DNA from: Herpomyces periplanetae
Lineage: Eukaryota > Ascomycota > Laboulbeniomycetes > Herpomycetales > Herpomycetaceae
Direction of reading: 5' to 3'
NCBI GenBank assembly: GCA_009733715.1
Contig: WMKJ01000071.1
Location: 1-64,000 of the forward strand
DNA length: 64,000 nucleotides
Shown here: piece by piece, positions 10,426-22,527 of the stretch
Position numbering within the stretch: position 1 is the stretch's first letter
Layout: every line of letters begins with the position of its first letter
The notes under the pieces: model-generated
The model's database searches: none
Told to the model about the DNA's origin: nothing
The model's input: only the letters and a program-made list of their open reading frames with translations
Position numbers and translations under genes: made by a program

Positions 10426-12345
10426 ATGTTGGCCAAATTTATCTCGTTTTTTTCTCAAAATATGGTTCAAGAACCTATTGCCAACGATCCCGGGGAGACA
10501 TCTTCAAATACCCAGCCAAATGGTTCATTTATTTCACGTATTCCTCGTCCAGAAAATCATCACAGCCATGTTTCAAGTCGTGGGCATCTATCCGCTCATT
10601 CTGCGAAGCGAAGAACCTATCGGAAACGCTATTCATATCCTGTCTATTCCACGGGCAAATCCTCCATGGTTGACTTGCATCGTCCCTTAACTCCCCGTTT
10701 TAAGCGTACTAGCTCCCGCCAGGTTTCCTTGCCGTCGAGAAAGCTTCATGCAAAAAGTTCACCTTATTATTCCGACCAAGTGTCCTCGTCATCAGCTCCT
10801 CCTTCACCTTCAAAAGATTTGGGTTCTTATTTTCTTTCTCTTAATCCAAAATCTCCCCCTCTCGTTTCTCACTCTCCAGAATGCTCCCCTACGACCCATC
10901 CATCATACACCAACCCAATTATCTCACGTTTCCAAAAATTTCGAAAACGTGTCAAATCTCAAAACCGCTCCGTTCCGCAATCCTCTTTCTTTCTCATCTT
11001 TTCGACCATCTTCGCCTTCATAACTTGTGCAATTGAAACTATCGCTTTGTACGCTCTCTCACTTTTTAGTTGCATTATCGTTTTCTTCGCCCCAATCGTC
11101 GCACAAATCTTTCTTCTAACCAGCTTTTCCATCCTCGTTTACTTAATATCTGTAATAATATACCTCATCTTTTATCATACGTTCATCCCAACAACGGAAT
11201 TTCAAAAAAATGTTTACTTCGACTATTTTCCTACTGTCACGTCAAATCCCTCTCCTTCTTCCACCCTTATTGTTAACCCTGTTGCCTTTATTGATATATC
11301 GGATTTTCCCTTGAACTTCTATACAACTTATGATATAATCCTTTCCCTAGACTTACCTCAATCGTCAGCGAACTTACTTTCAGGGAACTTTATGCTGGAC
11401 ACAAAAGTTATTGCCCATAATCCTAGTCAGGCGGTCCATTTTTCACATTCTGGCCCTGATTCATTTGGCTCTACTTCGAATCCCCATTCTTCATTTTCCT
11501 CAACCTTTGGTGCAACTTATGATAGCTCCACACTGCGAAATCAGCAGAACAATAAGTGTCAAATCATTCATTCCCGAGTACCCGCAACTCTACCGTACCG
11601 CAGTAACTTTGTCCTGATGATGCAAACATTGTTGTACCTCCCATTACACATTTTCAATTTGCGGCGCGAGGTCGATAAACTCCACTTCCCCGTTGTTTCA
11701 GGTCTGCACTTCGATCCGGTATATTCCTCCACATTTTCCTCACTAGCACGCGATACAACAAGCATGGTACGCGTTACTGCTACTTGGCCGCCATACCGCT
11801 GTAAATACATTACTACAACGTCATTCGGACTTGAAAATGTCAACCCCTCAAAATTTCAAATACCGCCATCTGATGTTAATCTTCACTCCATCGTAGTCAA
11901 GCTTATTAGTACCTCGCCCTTACAAATTGAAAAGGCGTCTGTTAAATTCATGGTCAAACTATCCGGTCTTCGGTAAGTATCCCATCTCATTCATCCCTAA
12001 TATATTAATCGTGGTTTTGAAGTCTATGCATCTGCATCTTCACTTCAACTCACCCTTCACAAATATGTTTTTCTGATGTTACCGGGTTATCGGATTCGCT
12101 TTCGCCTTTCCAATTACATTAACCTTGTTCCTGTTTCTACCTAAATTCTTCCCTATTCTTCTGGCTAATCTCCATTAAATCGTCTTTACTGCAGCTACTT
12201 TATGCACAAATACCGAATACTTAGTGCCACTGTTCTCATTAATTCGTTCTTCTTTGTCTCCATGGTTATTCACACTACCACCTGGATCATGATATCATTT
12301 GTCTTAAGCTTTTGGCGCAAATCTCCAAAAAAGCGCAGTAGTTGA
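10426..12345 (+). CDS. SEI1: Seipin, lipid-droplet assembly protein
   Basis: ER membrane protein that organises lipid-droplet formation at ER-droplet contacts. Exons 10426-11972 and 12195-12345; 565 aa. The joined codon is CG|C (Arg). Residues 1-180 are Ser/Pro-rich and cytosolic. A hydrophobic region at about 184-250 includes the first membrane span, followed by YHTFIPTTEFQKNVYFDYFP, then the luminal beta-sandwich with LDLPQSSANLLSGNFML and LPYRSNFVLM, the typical seipin signatures. The second exon encodes YRILSATVLINSFFFVSM and the second membrane span, ending in a basic tail (RKSPKKRSS), as expected for two-span seipins. The N-terminal cytosolic part is longer than in yeast Sei1. Start could also be the ATG at 10462 (MVQEPIAND). 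Intron of 222 nt with donor GTAAGT. Confidence 0.9.
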
Positions 12346-15300
12346 TTTCGATTGTGATGGCAGCGTCGCACTACCATATCTCCCGATTGACGCTAACCCA
12401 TCAGCCGACCCTATCATACCATGCAGCACTTCATCTACTAAACTATTATCCTCTCCTGCTGCTCCACTTTGTTTTCCTTTTCTCGAAAATATGGAATTGA
12501 CCTTAACGGAATTAGCCATGCTGAAATCTAAAGGCTTTTGTCGTCCGCGCACGGGAATCACCATTAGCCATCACTTTTACTCGTTTGACTGTAATTAAAC
12601 CTGCCGAATCGCTTAAGTCCGGTTGGCAAGCCCCATCTCTCCATTTATTCGGCCACTCGTGTTTTGCGTGTTTGGCATATAAGGGTCACGCCTGGCGAGC
12701 CAGAATATTTCACCGTCTCAAACTATCCTAGAGGAATTGTACGATTCGCCAGATTGGGACTGCAACTCACGTGCTTACCATTTCCAAGCTATCCTGAATT
12801 TGCCAGAGATAAGCTTTCCCTACTAAATTTGCTTTTTCAACCGAACTAACCGCGTTGGCCCACGGCATGGCAGCTAAGCGATCAACACAACCGCTTGGCC
12901 ATGCTAGCATTGGAGAACAAAGCTAACACGTTCACCACGCGGGTAAGCGTCTAGCTACAATACGCATAAAACCAATTACCATGGAGCCGACGGAAGTATC
13001 CGCCACACTGCAGTATATGGAAACTGTTAAATTTATGCAAAAAAGTTGGGACATTTGGACTGGTCAAATATTTAGATATTGTGTGATTCAAGCTAAATTC
13101 TCTCAACGAATCACTTGGGTAATCGTCACCTGGGAATTGCTTCCAAACGGGCAAAATGAATATCTTCGGCGCCGTTTATGCGGATCTCCAGAGTATTTGT
13201 TTTTTTAACATCATTGACTGCCCAATCAGGGGGGTAATACTAACGACAGCGGACGGTTACCTAGTGCCAACACTTCGGTATCGCGAAGATTGATCCATGC
13301 TGCTTCAATTCACGGGTATCCAGCCATCAGTTTGGTGTGCCAAATAACGTTGATATGCGGCAAGGAATGCGAATTTTAAAAGCAGGCCTTTACAAACTGT
13401 TTCGGAGTAGCTTGATAGTCGTTCATTGTATATCTGTTCGTATTTTCCCACTGACGAGCAGCTGAATACGGATGACAGACCGAGTTGTAAACATTAGACG
13501 TTAAATTCATCTGGCCATTCCTGTCCAATTAGCGGATTACCTATCGTCTATCCCGGCATATTTTGTAGTCTAATAAGACTCGCCTTGTTCGATCAAATTA
13601 ACAGACACGCGCACCAAGAATTCCACATTCCCGAAACCATGGTCCACCAAATGACAATCTAACAATGGACGCCCGTACTATATACCACAAAATGGTGGAG
13701 AAAATGTGTGAACAGGATAACTGAATAGTGAAGTGGAATCATGAAAGAAATAAAAACCATGGAATAGGTGGAAGAAAGGCGCTTTAGTCGCATCTCGTCC
13801 TCGCCACCTCTACTACTTAAACGCTTATCCATCATTTCACTCATATCTCGCTTAACTCTGTCCACACAGTGTATTACTAATATTGGATCCACATTTTTGT
13901 GTGAATTAGGGTGATGTTACATTATTTCTGTGAGAAATGGGGCAAATTATTCGGGAATTTGTGACCTAAGTGATACGGTGAGATAAATAAAGTGGATAGG
14001 GGCTCACCAAAAATTTATTATTAGTCAGTTTTCTCAACAAATTGTATGACCAATTGAATCAAAAATATATTTGTCTCAATCATAATTTAATTCTATGGTA
14101 ATAAGGCTATTAACACCTAGTCTAATTATGAATTGTTATTGTTATTATTCTCACCGTTTTAATTTTCCCGTCGATTACCTACTTCCTTACAATTATATAA
14201 TCGTTATCATAATTCTCCATTTTGGAGTCTGGTATAGATTTCCTATAGTTTTTTAGCCGTCTCTTGAATACAAAACATTTTAGCTGTACCATAGCGTCCT
14301 ATGAATTATTGACTTCAAAACCTCGCTACTCGGCTATCTGGATGTTGTAACCGCGTTCTTCTTACTTCCTAATTTGTGTTAGTTTTACACAGTGTGTATT
14401 TACCCTTCCATTTATCTAAAACAAAAAGTTTATGCTAATTGGTCCACTTTTCCTTTATCTCAAAAGTTTGTTGAACTGAAACCCTAACTAAAATACGCTT
14501 TAATTTATCTATTGACCAATCATCAACAAATGTTACGTAATTTTACAGCATAAACACGTGGCTCCTTCCTCATTAATAATTCCTCTCCTTTATCGTCTTG
14601 TCATCTCAAAACTCGGAGGACTACTTAAGCTAGCCCTTCCCCTCAGCCGCACACCTTCACATTTTTTGTTGTCAGGGTTGCTCTCGTGCGCTCAGGACTC
14701 ACTTATAAACGTCTGTCCCTCCTCCACTCGTCTTCGTGCTCTTTTTCTAATTTCACGTTATTAAGTGCTTGCTTCCTCTCTCGATAGAGAGAGCCTAACT
14801 TTCATATTCTGTACTTTCTTTTTTTCGGAAAAATCCAGTTCCGAATTCCCTGAAGTCTCTCGTCTTTGGGCGTTTAAAGATTGTCAGATTCTTGTCGCGT
14901 CGTCCCGCGTTCTGGAGCCCCATTTGTCAAAGTAAGTGTATTTATTCTGTTAATGTCATCTCGATCCGTTCCCGACTTTTGTTTCGTCCTGTTGGAGTCA
15001 TCTCTTTTTTGAAGGCGCCTTTTCAATAATATCTTCGTCAATACGCACTATCTCTTCCCGGCGCGTTGCCTGTTTTCTCTTTTCTATCTTTGCTATACGC
15101 CCGTGGTCGTTGTCTTTTATTGTCACGCTTGACATGGCACGCACACGCACCTAAAGCGGCTCAATACCAGCCTTCCCTTGTCTTCTACGTAGAGTCTCCG
15201 TTTTGAATTTTTGTCAATGTACTCCATTGTGGTACTAAACCACACCTTTCATCATCTGGTGTCTCCTAGTTTTAAAAAATTCAATTCCAATTCATACCCT

Positions 15301-16069
15301 TCGCCTTGTTTTCCTTACCCTCCTTGGTCGACTGCCGTATAATATCTGTCGACTCCCTTACATTTCGCTATATCATTAGTTTTTCCTTGCGTGCTTGCCA
15401 AACTCTTTCTCACTCTTCACTTTATCCCCACATCCTGCGCCTCTTCCGTTTATCAAGTATAATTTTGCGTTCTCTACTGTCTCCTCTGTCGGACTTCACG
15501 CTTTAATTTCATTATATGCATCTCTTGTCTCTAATTATTTTAGTCAGTGATAGGTTTCCGCGTACCCCGGGCAGTTCTTTAAGATCCTTTTTATCGTGTA
15601 TCTACTTTAATTCAGTAGGGAGCAACACATTGGGAGACATTCATTTGTTCCTCCCTCGTGCCTTGGCTGGTCGTTTACTTTCGATTACCTCTTCGCTTTT
15701 GGGTCTATTTAATTTGGTTGTCCCGTGATTTTTCTAATTCTTATGATATCCTGTTACGCGAGGCAATTCTGATTGCTATATTATTCGTCTGGAAGATTTT
15801 TCTAGATCTTGTCCGTTTATGCTGCGCGTCTCTAGACACCAAGGGTTGCGATAATATTCTATCGATATCGTCTTGACTTAAACTTTTCATGTTTCTCTAT
15901 CCTACAGATTTTGTTTTGTGATTGAAAAGTTTTCAATATCTTTTTCTACCTTGCAATCGGTCAGCTAAATGAGACTGGTATTGATCTTCATCTCTTATCC
16001 GTCGTATTCAGTTTATTTTACTTCATAACTATTTTATAATTTATCTTATCCCGCCGCCAATCTAGCATT
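12346..16069. other. Long intergenic region upstream of TBP
   Basis: No coding region recognised. CACGTG occurs at 12768-12773 and 14555-14560. From about 14570 to 15700 the plus strand is pyrimidine-rich. A GTAAGT at 14932 and a TCTAG at 16061-16065, ending 4 nt before the TBP ATG, could bound a 5'-UTR intron of about 1.13 kb. Confidence 0.5.
14555..14560. promoter_or_regulatory. CACGTG box, possible TBP promoter
   Basis: It lies 377 bp upstream of the GTAAGT at 14932 that may end a non-coding first exon of the TBP gene. If that intron is real, spacing from transcript to box matches the other genes. Confidence 0.3.
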
Positions 16070-17180
16070 ATGGATTCCCTTACAACTCATCCCGCCACGG
16101 CTCAACAGGCCAAGGCTTTTACTTCACCAGCATCTCTATCTTTTCCGGGCGGTACCGTTGGCGTACTGCCATTATCTGATTCTTCCGCGCCAAGTTCGCA
16201 ACCGGAAGGTTAGCATTGGCGTTGTTAGACTATTTCATTAATCTTGGCTAATATTATTTGTAGCTGCCGGTGCGATTTCAGGCATGTCAACGTCGATGGT
16301 TTCTGGCTCTGGCCAAGGAGTGAGCGGAATCGTCCCCACGTTGCAGTAAGTCATTATATTTATGTAGCTGATCATTCCTACATATATTTTATGGCGCACA
16401 AGGTGTTAATGCAATTTAAGAAATATTGTTGCCACCGTTAATCTGGACTGTCGTCTTGATCTCAAAACTATTGCTTTACATGCTCGTAATGCCGAGTATA
16501 ATCCGAAGGTATTATTTTATTTTTTATAAATTGTCGCATAAGTTTTTTTCTCGTGACTTTCATCCCCTTTGGTTTTAAGGCGATAAGCGAGTGCCTAATG
16601 GCATTGATTAAAATATGATTATTTTGAGCTTGGGCAAATTGTTAAAATGATTTCCTTGCTGAATTTGGTCGTTGGTGTATTATTTAGCGTTTTGCAGCTG
16701 TAATCATGCGTATCCGGGAGCCGAAAACAACGGCACTTATATTCGCTTCGGGGAAAATGGTTGTCACTGGTGCCAAATCAGAGGACGACTCAAAGTTGGC
16801 ATCTCGAAAATACGCTCGCATCATTCAAAAATTAGGCTTCAATGCAAAATTTACCGACTTTAAGATTCAAAACATTGTTGGGTCATGCGACATTAAATTC
16901 CCCATCCGCTTGGAGGGTCTTGCTAGTCGGCATCACACTTTCAGTTCGTATGAACCCGAACTTTTCCCCGGTCTCATTTATCGGATGATGAAACCCAAGA
17001 TCGTACTACTCATCTTTGTCAGTGGCAAGATTGTGTTAACGGGTGCAAAAGTTCGCGAAGAAATTTATCAGGCGTTTGAGCTTATTTATCCTGTGTTATC
17101 GGGTAGGTTTTTCGTTTATTCGTATCGCTTAAAATTTAACAACCGTACTGATTTTCCTCGTAGACTTTCGAAAGTCATAG
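16070..17180 (+). CDS. SPT15: TATA-box-binding protein (TBP)
   Basis: General factor for all three RNA polymerases; binds the TATA box in TFIID, TFIIIB and the RNA polymerase I factors. Exons: 16070-16208, 16264-16345, 16421-16508, 16688-17102, 17164-17180; 246 aa, all phases consistent. Residues 1 to about 70 are a Ser/Gly-rich N-tail. The C-terminal saddle starts at [16 protein letters not shown] and holds the two direct repeats, with [20 protein letters not shown] in the first and [20 protein letters not shown] in the second. It ends YPVLSDFRKS, where the last five codons and stop come from a 17-nt final exon. Donors include GTTAGC (intron 1) and GTAGGT (intron 4). The acceptor-like TCTAG just before the ATG suggests a 5'-UTR intron. 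Confidence 0.96.
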
Positions 17181-17680
17181 CATGTTTGGGAATTTTCCTT
17201 TGCTTTTATTATACTCACCCAGTCTTCTTCGCCCTACGACTCGGTGGAGTGGTTTGACCCGACGTGCACGCTGCTATGCTAGTTTGTCGGCCAGTGTTTC
17301 TGCGACGCTTTTCGCAAAGCATTTGTAGAGGTTGTGCGTGTTGTGGTTTGTAGTTTATTCAATGTTGCATGGCTTACTGCTTGAAATTTTGGGGTATGTT
17401 GTGATGTTCGGGTACGTCGGATTTTTCTTTATTATCTTTCCATGGGTAAGGTTAATGGATGAATGTGTTTTATTACATGCATGTGTTGGATAATTCGCTA
17501 GACCAGCCAGGTAGGTTGTAGCAATTAATGAATTTCATTTCAATCTAGTGGAAATCAGTAATTCCCTTAATTTTCTCCAGTTCTATCGTCATACCATGTT
17601 TTTAGTCGCTCGTGGACAATGGTAATACTCAGGTGTCTATGGAAACATTTCATGGAGGAGAAAAGGGTTAGTTACGGTGA
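17181..17680. other. Convergent intergenic region, TBP/TRM1
   Basis: Holds the 3' regions of TBP and TRM1. T-rich; no other feature seen. Confidence 0.6.
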
Positions 17681-19882
17681 TCAAGATTTCGCTCTTTTCT
17701 GCGGTCCCCAGAATGGCTGCGGGTTAAGTTGATACCGTAGGATACGGCGCGGCGGGGAGCCAGCTTGTGTCTTCGGTGTGTATAATGGTTTATTATCTCG
17801 ACCAAGTTCCAAATCAAAGTTAACTGGGTAGGTTGGCCATCCAGATAAAGTGGTGGGTGAGCTTGGCCGTGATGATTGGGCTTCCGGATAAGCATTGGCA
17901 ATGGTTTGGCGTAAGTGGAATATTGGAGATGTTGTAGAAGGTGGGTTGGAAGATGAACAGTGTTCGGATGCCCAGCGGGACATTATATACCAGAGGTCGT
18001 ACCATGTTGCATTAGTCTTAAGGGAACCTGGACGTGCATGACTGCGTGCAACAATGAAACCGGCAGAACGCAGTGCACCTTTTATGGCAGCTTCAGCAGG
18101 TACTACACAACGTAAAGCTTTTGCCATGGCAGACGGTTGTGTATAGAGAAATAATGGATCAATATTTTCGTCAGTTGGTTTGGAAGTTTGTCGGGGAACA
18201 TTATTTGAAACGTCAGATGTTGGCACGAGTGTGAATTGGACTTCGTTGTTCGAATGCTGCTCAAATATTTCCTCCAGAGCGGTCTGAAGCATGCCTTGTA
18301 TACGTGGAATGGTGGGATAAACTGAATTATCCAAGCAAGGTAATAAATCTAGAATACGTTTAATGTATTTCGGGTTATGCAACCTTCCAGCGTACATTGG
18401 ACCAGCTAGGTGTGTTTTGGACGTACAAAATGGACATTGAGGGTACGCACTAGGAGCTTGAGCAATACTATGACGGTAATAAGTAGATTTGCCATTTACT
18501 ACTTGTTGATTGTTAATGATGGTTTGATATGCCCATGCACCGCATCCAGCATCACAATTGTACACTATTACAGTTTGACCTGCCAGGAATTTAACGCGAG
18601 CCGGCGATGGAGTTACGCGAATAAATAATCGAGCATAAAAGTCGATAGAAAGACTGAGCAAAGGCTCAATGGTCAAGCCGTACTTTGCAGCATTAACGGA
18701 TACGGCGTGCAATATTAGACGTAATCCAGCTTCGTGACAGGCTACTCCACGCATAGGTAACCCGTTATATAAAGCATATGATTTTTCGGGATATCCAGCA
18801 GAAGCGAACAAACTTGCATCTGTACATGTTATACACAGCAGCCCTCCGGACGAGATAGCTTGTAAAGCAGAATCAATAAATGGTATAGCAGAGCCGTATG
18901 GATCGAGATCAATTATATCATATTTTTCCCGGCGAGTGTAGAGATGGGCTTGAGCCGATTCTGTCGTTATAGCGAGTTGATCAATACTAATTGAATTATG
19001 TTCCGCATTAAGTTTTATCATCTTCGTCGCCTTGTCGGATAAATCGTTGGCCACAATTTGACATTGGAAGGGTAGTTCAAGAGCATAACGAAGTGCGCGC
19101 AATCCAGTTGCTGATAGCGCATCGAGTATGCGAAGTTTTGCAAGCGTAAACGATTGTGTAGATGAAATGTTATTTAAGGACGCGGCTTGATGTAACGAAT
19201 TTTGTTCAATTTGAAAAAGTTGCATGTCATCAACGAACTCATCATCATCGAGGAAATTCTCCTCCAGTGATTCTTCCACACTCTGGATTTTAGCGCGTTC
19301 TATTGTTGAATTATCCGATGGAAATTTGTCAGAAGAGGCTTCGCACGCTGAATCCGACTTTTGTCGTTTGCGCGGCCGAGACCGGCGTGCCCTTTTCTTG
19401 CTAAGAGTGTCATTACATCGATTTTCCCGTGATTCAATTAATTCCTCACCAAAAACCCTAATGAATAACACACTCAGATCTCGATTAAACTGTTGTACTG
19501 GATTATAAAACACAGCTTGTTCAGTCGATTTATCACCTCGTGTCTCTGGTACTAGAATTTCGGCTAATCCCTCCCGGATAGTCTTCCATGGCTTATCACT
19601 GCCATTAATTGGGTGATTTTTTTCACCTTTATTATTTGTGTCCATGGTATTCCGATAATTTGAGAGCTTCTCCCTTTGAGTTATTGTCAACTTCACCTCG
19701 TCCTGGGTAGCTTCATTATCCATAGCATATCCGTGATAATACGTCAATCGCTTAACAAAATTTCGAATCACCGCACCACGTTCTCCCCTTTGATTGTACC
19801 TCGTTATTAAAAAATTAGAAAAAACAAAATTATCAATTAAACTATAATACCGATACACTCTTTTACTCCAGAATAAAACCAT
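17681..19882 (-). CDS. TRM1: tRNA (guanine26-N2)-dimethyltransferase Trm1
   Basis: Uses S-adenosylmethionine to make N2,N2-dimethylguanosine at G26 of tRNAs. Single exon, 733 aa from the ATG at 19882. After an insert of acidic and basic low complexity (about residues 150-240) come the SAM-binding segment LDALSATGLRALRYALELPF, then YDIIDLDPYGSAIPFIDSAL, CITCTDASLFAS and the Cys pairs CDAGCGAW and CPFC that form the Trm1 zinc site. A second in-frame ATG at 19723 (MDNEATQDEVKLTITQ) begins the part resembling cytosolic/nuclear Trm1. The 53 extra N-terminal residues are basic, aromatic and almost free of acids, like a mitochondrial presequence. Yeast TRM1 uses two starts this way; the same here is inference. 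Divergent from SLP2. Confidence 0.95.
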   Translation of the reverse strand: MVLFWSKRVYRYYSLIDNFVFSNFLITRYNQRGERGAVIRNFVKRLTYYHGYAMDNEATQDEVKLTITQREKLSNYRNTMDTNNKGEKNHPINGSDKPWKTIREGLAEILVPETRGDKSTEQAVFYNPVQQFNRDLSVLFIRVFGEELIESRENRCNDTLSKKRARRSRPRKRQKSDSACEASSDKFPSDNSTIERAKIQSVEESLEENFLDDDEFVDDMQLFQIEQNSLHQAASLNNISSTQSFTLAKLRILDALSATGLRALRYALELPFQCQIVANDLSDKATKMIKLNAEHNSISIDQLAITTESAQAHLYTRREKYDIIDLDPYGSAIPFIDSALQAISSGGLLCITCTDASLFASAGYPEKSYALYNGLPMRGVACHEAGLRLILHAVSVNAAKYGLTIEPLLSLSIDFYARLFIRVTPSPARVKFLAGQTVIVYNCDAGCGAWAYQTIINNQQVVNGKSTYYRHSIAQAPSAYPQCPFCTSKTHLAGPMYAGRLHNPKYIKRILDLLPCLDNSVYPTIPRIQGMLQTALEEIFEQHSNNEVQFTLVPTSDVSNNVPRQTSKPTDENIDPLFLYTQPSAMAKALRCVVPAEAAIKGALRSAGFIVARSHARPGSLKTNATWYDLWYIMSRWASEHCSSSNPPSTTSPIFHLRQTIANAYPEAQSSRPSSPTTLSGWPTYPVNFDLELGRDNKPLYTPKTQAGSPPRRILRYQLNPQPFWGPQKRAKS

Positions 19883-19990
19883 TGATAATATATACTATTT
19901 CGCCCACCTTCAACTTATTTCTCCCCATCACTGTCCTCTCCAATTCCCTCCTCGCGTCCACACAACCTCAGAATCACCTTATCTAATAGT

Positions 19991-19996
19991 CACGTG
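19991..19996. promoter_or_regulatory. CACGTG box between TRM1 and SLP2
   Basis: TCACGTGC in the 255-bp divergent region: 109 bp from the TRM1 long-form ATG and 142 bp from the SLP2 ATG. A single box could serve both genes. Confidence 0.45.
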
Positions 19997-20137
19997 CCGT
20001 CTATTATCTAATCATGCCCAATAAGGACTGCGGGATCACGGATTGGGGAGACGAGGAAAGTCGGAACGTTTGAAGATTTTTACTTGAACCGAATATATTT
20101 TAGTTTTAAACGAATTTTTAGTTTTGAATTTTTAAAA

Positions 20138-21537
20138 ATGATAGTTCTCACGTCAATGAGTAAAATACCAAATTTAAAATATTTTCAGAGCCGTAATTTT
20201 GTCAATTATACCTTACACGGATCTACGTATTGCAATATACCGTGTTCTAAATCCCTTCTAAAATCTACTTTTACGCGGGACGCGAGCAATTATGTTCGAC
20301 ATGATTCTAACTATCCAAGTGCAAATAACCGCAGTTCCTCCTCTGCAGGAGCTGGGTATTCCGGTTCACCACCGATGATGACTCTAGCAGGCGCTAATAA
20401 TATGAATCCTTTTACATTGGGTCATCATGTTAACCGATGGTCAGGACGGTCTTTGCCAGCTAATACGATTATTCGATTTGTTCCACAGCAAACTGCATGG
20501 ATTGTTGAGCGAATGGGAAAATTTCATCGGATTTTACAACCAGGTTTAGCAATTTTAATACCCTTTTTGGATCGTATTGCCTATGTTAAAAGTTTAAAAG
20601 AGAATGCCATTGAGATACCAAGCCAAAGTGCTATCACCGCCGATAATGTTACCCTGGAATTAGACGGTGTACTTTACATTCGAGTTGTTGATGCGTATAA
20701 AGCTAGGTAAGTTAAATTATATAGATGTATATATGGATTTGAAATGGATTTTTTTAAATTCTATGCATAGTCTAACAATGTTGTAGCTACGGTGTTGAAG
20801 ATGCTGAATACGCGGTTTCTCAGTTAGCCCAAACGACTATGCGGTCGGAAATTGGGCAATTATCCCTTGATCATGTACTTAAAGAACGGGCTAACCTCAA
20901 CTCAAATATTACAACCGCTATCAATGAAGCAGCAAGAGACTGGGGAGTTACGTGTCTGCGATATGAAATTCGTGATATACATGCCCCGGGTCCTGTAGTA
21001 GAAGCTATGCACCGACTTGTTACGGCGGAACGTAGTAAACGTGCGGAAATATTGGAAAGCGAAGGGCAGAGACAGAGTGCCATTAATATTGCGGAAGGGA
21101 ATAAACAGAGTGTTATACTGGCTAGTGAAGCTCTTCGCATGGAAAATATTAATCGGGCGACTGGTGAAGCAGAAGCAATTCGAGTCTCGGCTGAAGCAAC
21201 GGCAGCAGGTATCGCAGCGATTGCTCAATCAATTGCAAAGAATGGATCTAGCGCTCATAAGGCTATGAGTTTAAGTGTTGCGGAAAAATACGTTGCAGCA
21301 TGGGGTCAACTGGCCAAGAAAGGAACATCGGTTGTTGTACCTGGTAATGTGGGTGACATTAGTGGTATGATTGCAAGTGCACTCAGCGTTTATCGTAAGG
21401 TCAATGAAACGTCGGATGGCAAGGATGGTCAAGTCAATTTAAGTGAACCGTTATTTTCGTTGAAACCTCCACCGTCTCCTACTAGTACCGTAGCATCTAG
21501 CCAATCATCAAGTTCGACAAACACTGCAGCAGTGTGA
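20138..21537 (+). CDS. SLP2: Mitochondrial stomatin-like protein 2
   Basis: SPFH/prohibitin-family scaffold of the mitochondrial inner membrane, linked to cardiolipin-rich domains and protease complexes. Exons 20138-20706 and 20787-21537; 439 aa; joined codon AG|C (Ser). The N-terminus is basic, Ser-rich and fits a presequence. The SPFH domain begins near residue 110 with NTIIRFVPQQTAWIVERMGK, then QPGLAILIPFLDRIAYVKSL, LELDGVLYIRVVDAYKA, TTMRSEIGQLSLDHVLKERA and YEIRDIHAPGPVVEAM. A coiled-coil segment rich in Glu/Ala follows (AEGNKQSVILASEAL). The C-terminus is Ser/Thr/Pro-rich. No membrane helix is obvious, as is usual for SLP2. The first in-frame ATG is at 20138. Confidence 0.94.
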
Positions 21538-21834
21538 AGGATGGATAGATTATAATTGTTGACTTAACTTTGATTATCCGGTTAGATTGGGAAGTTGAAG
21601 TTATGGATAGTGAAACAGAACCTTTACGCGGTGGTAATACGTTCAGAGTACGAGTAAACCTTTGGACGTGTGAGAATGGGATGAGTGAGACATGGGAAAT
21701 GGGCTAGTTAATAACAAGTGTAATTGTATGACATTTGGGGATTTATCGCATGTAATATTATGTGCCGATTAATGGATACGTATTCACAAATGTGATGATT
21801 GAAGAGTAAAGTGAGCGTTCTGAAATGCGGAAGG

Positions 21835-22360
21835 TTAATGTTTAGAATTGCGAGGGTAAGGATGGGGGGGGAACGCCGTAGAAGAACTGGCTTGGGAGGA
21901 GGTGAAATTGCGAGGATTTGTCGTTGGGATTTTATGATGGGTAAAACTTGGATTGGAATTAGGGTTATGGAGATTTGAAGTGGGGTGATTTGAGTGAACG
22001 ATGGGCGAACGATACGTCGATGCGGACGAGGAAGGTGAGGCATATGGATTAAGTGCATTATTAATAGCAGCGGCAGATTGAATACGCCGCAATTCACTTT
22101 GAAAGAGGGACTCTTGTCGTTTAGCACGTTCTTTATCACGAGAGAGAGTGCGTATATGTCTGTTAACGGCGTGTTTGTGTTTTGAACTTGATTCGTGCTG
22201 TCGTCGACAAATTCCCGTATCACGAACGTAAGTGCGACAGTAGGTGCACCAATAATTAGGCTGGTAACGTGTGGATAAAGGTTGGTTAACGGGAAAAATC
22301 TAGCATGATAGGAGGGAGGGATGAAGAAAAACTTACGGTAGACTTCCAATATTCCGACAT
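21835..22360 (-). CDS. Small U1-type (matrin) zinc-finger protein, probable splicing factor
   Basis: Two exons: 22337-22360 (24 nt, MSEYWKST) and 21835-22260; 149 aa. Joining at GTAAGT/CCAG gives MSEYWKSTPNYWCTYCRTYV, followed by RDTGICRRQHESSSKHKHAV. This is the C2H2 finger of the zf-U1/matrin type with its usual N-terminal 'YWKS..YWC..C' signature, as in WBP4/FBP21 and fungal splicing-associated proteins. A basic helix (HIRTLSRDKERAKRQ) follows; the rest is Ser/Pro/Asn-rich with no WW domain visible. Such fingers bind RNA in spliceosomal complexes; the exact role here is inference. Finding the gene depends on the 24-nt first exon, since the second exon has no suitable ATG ahead of the finger. 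Confidence 0.82.
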
Positions 22361-22527
22361 AATGTAGCGGAAGAGGAACGAATAGACGTGAATAAATTTG
22401 GGGCAGTTGAATTTGAGTGAGGCACATGAACATAATAGAAAAGGTATATATATGATAGAAAGTGGGAATAAATTGAAGGGCAAAGAGGGATAAATTTGAC
22501 GGGGATAATTAGTGTAGGATGAACACA

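Noticed and set aside
12304-12564. Open frames on both strands just after seipin exon 2
   Set aside because: The plus frame is out of phase with seipin after its stop, and neither strand shows a family motif.
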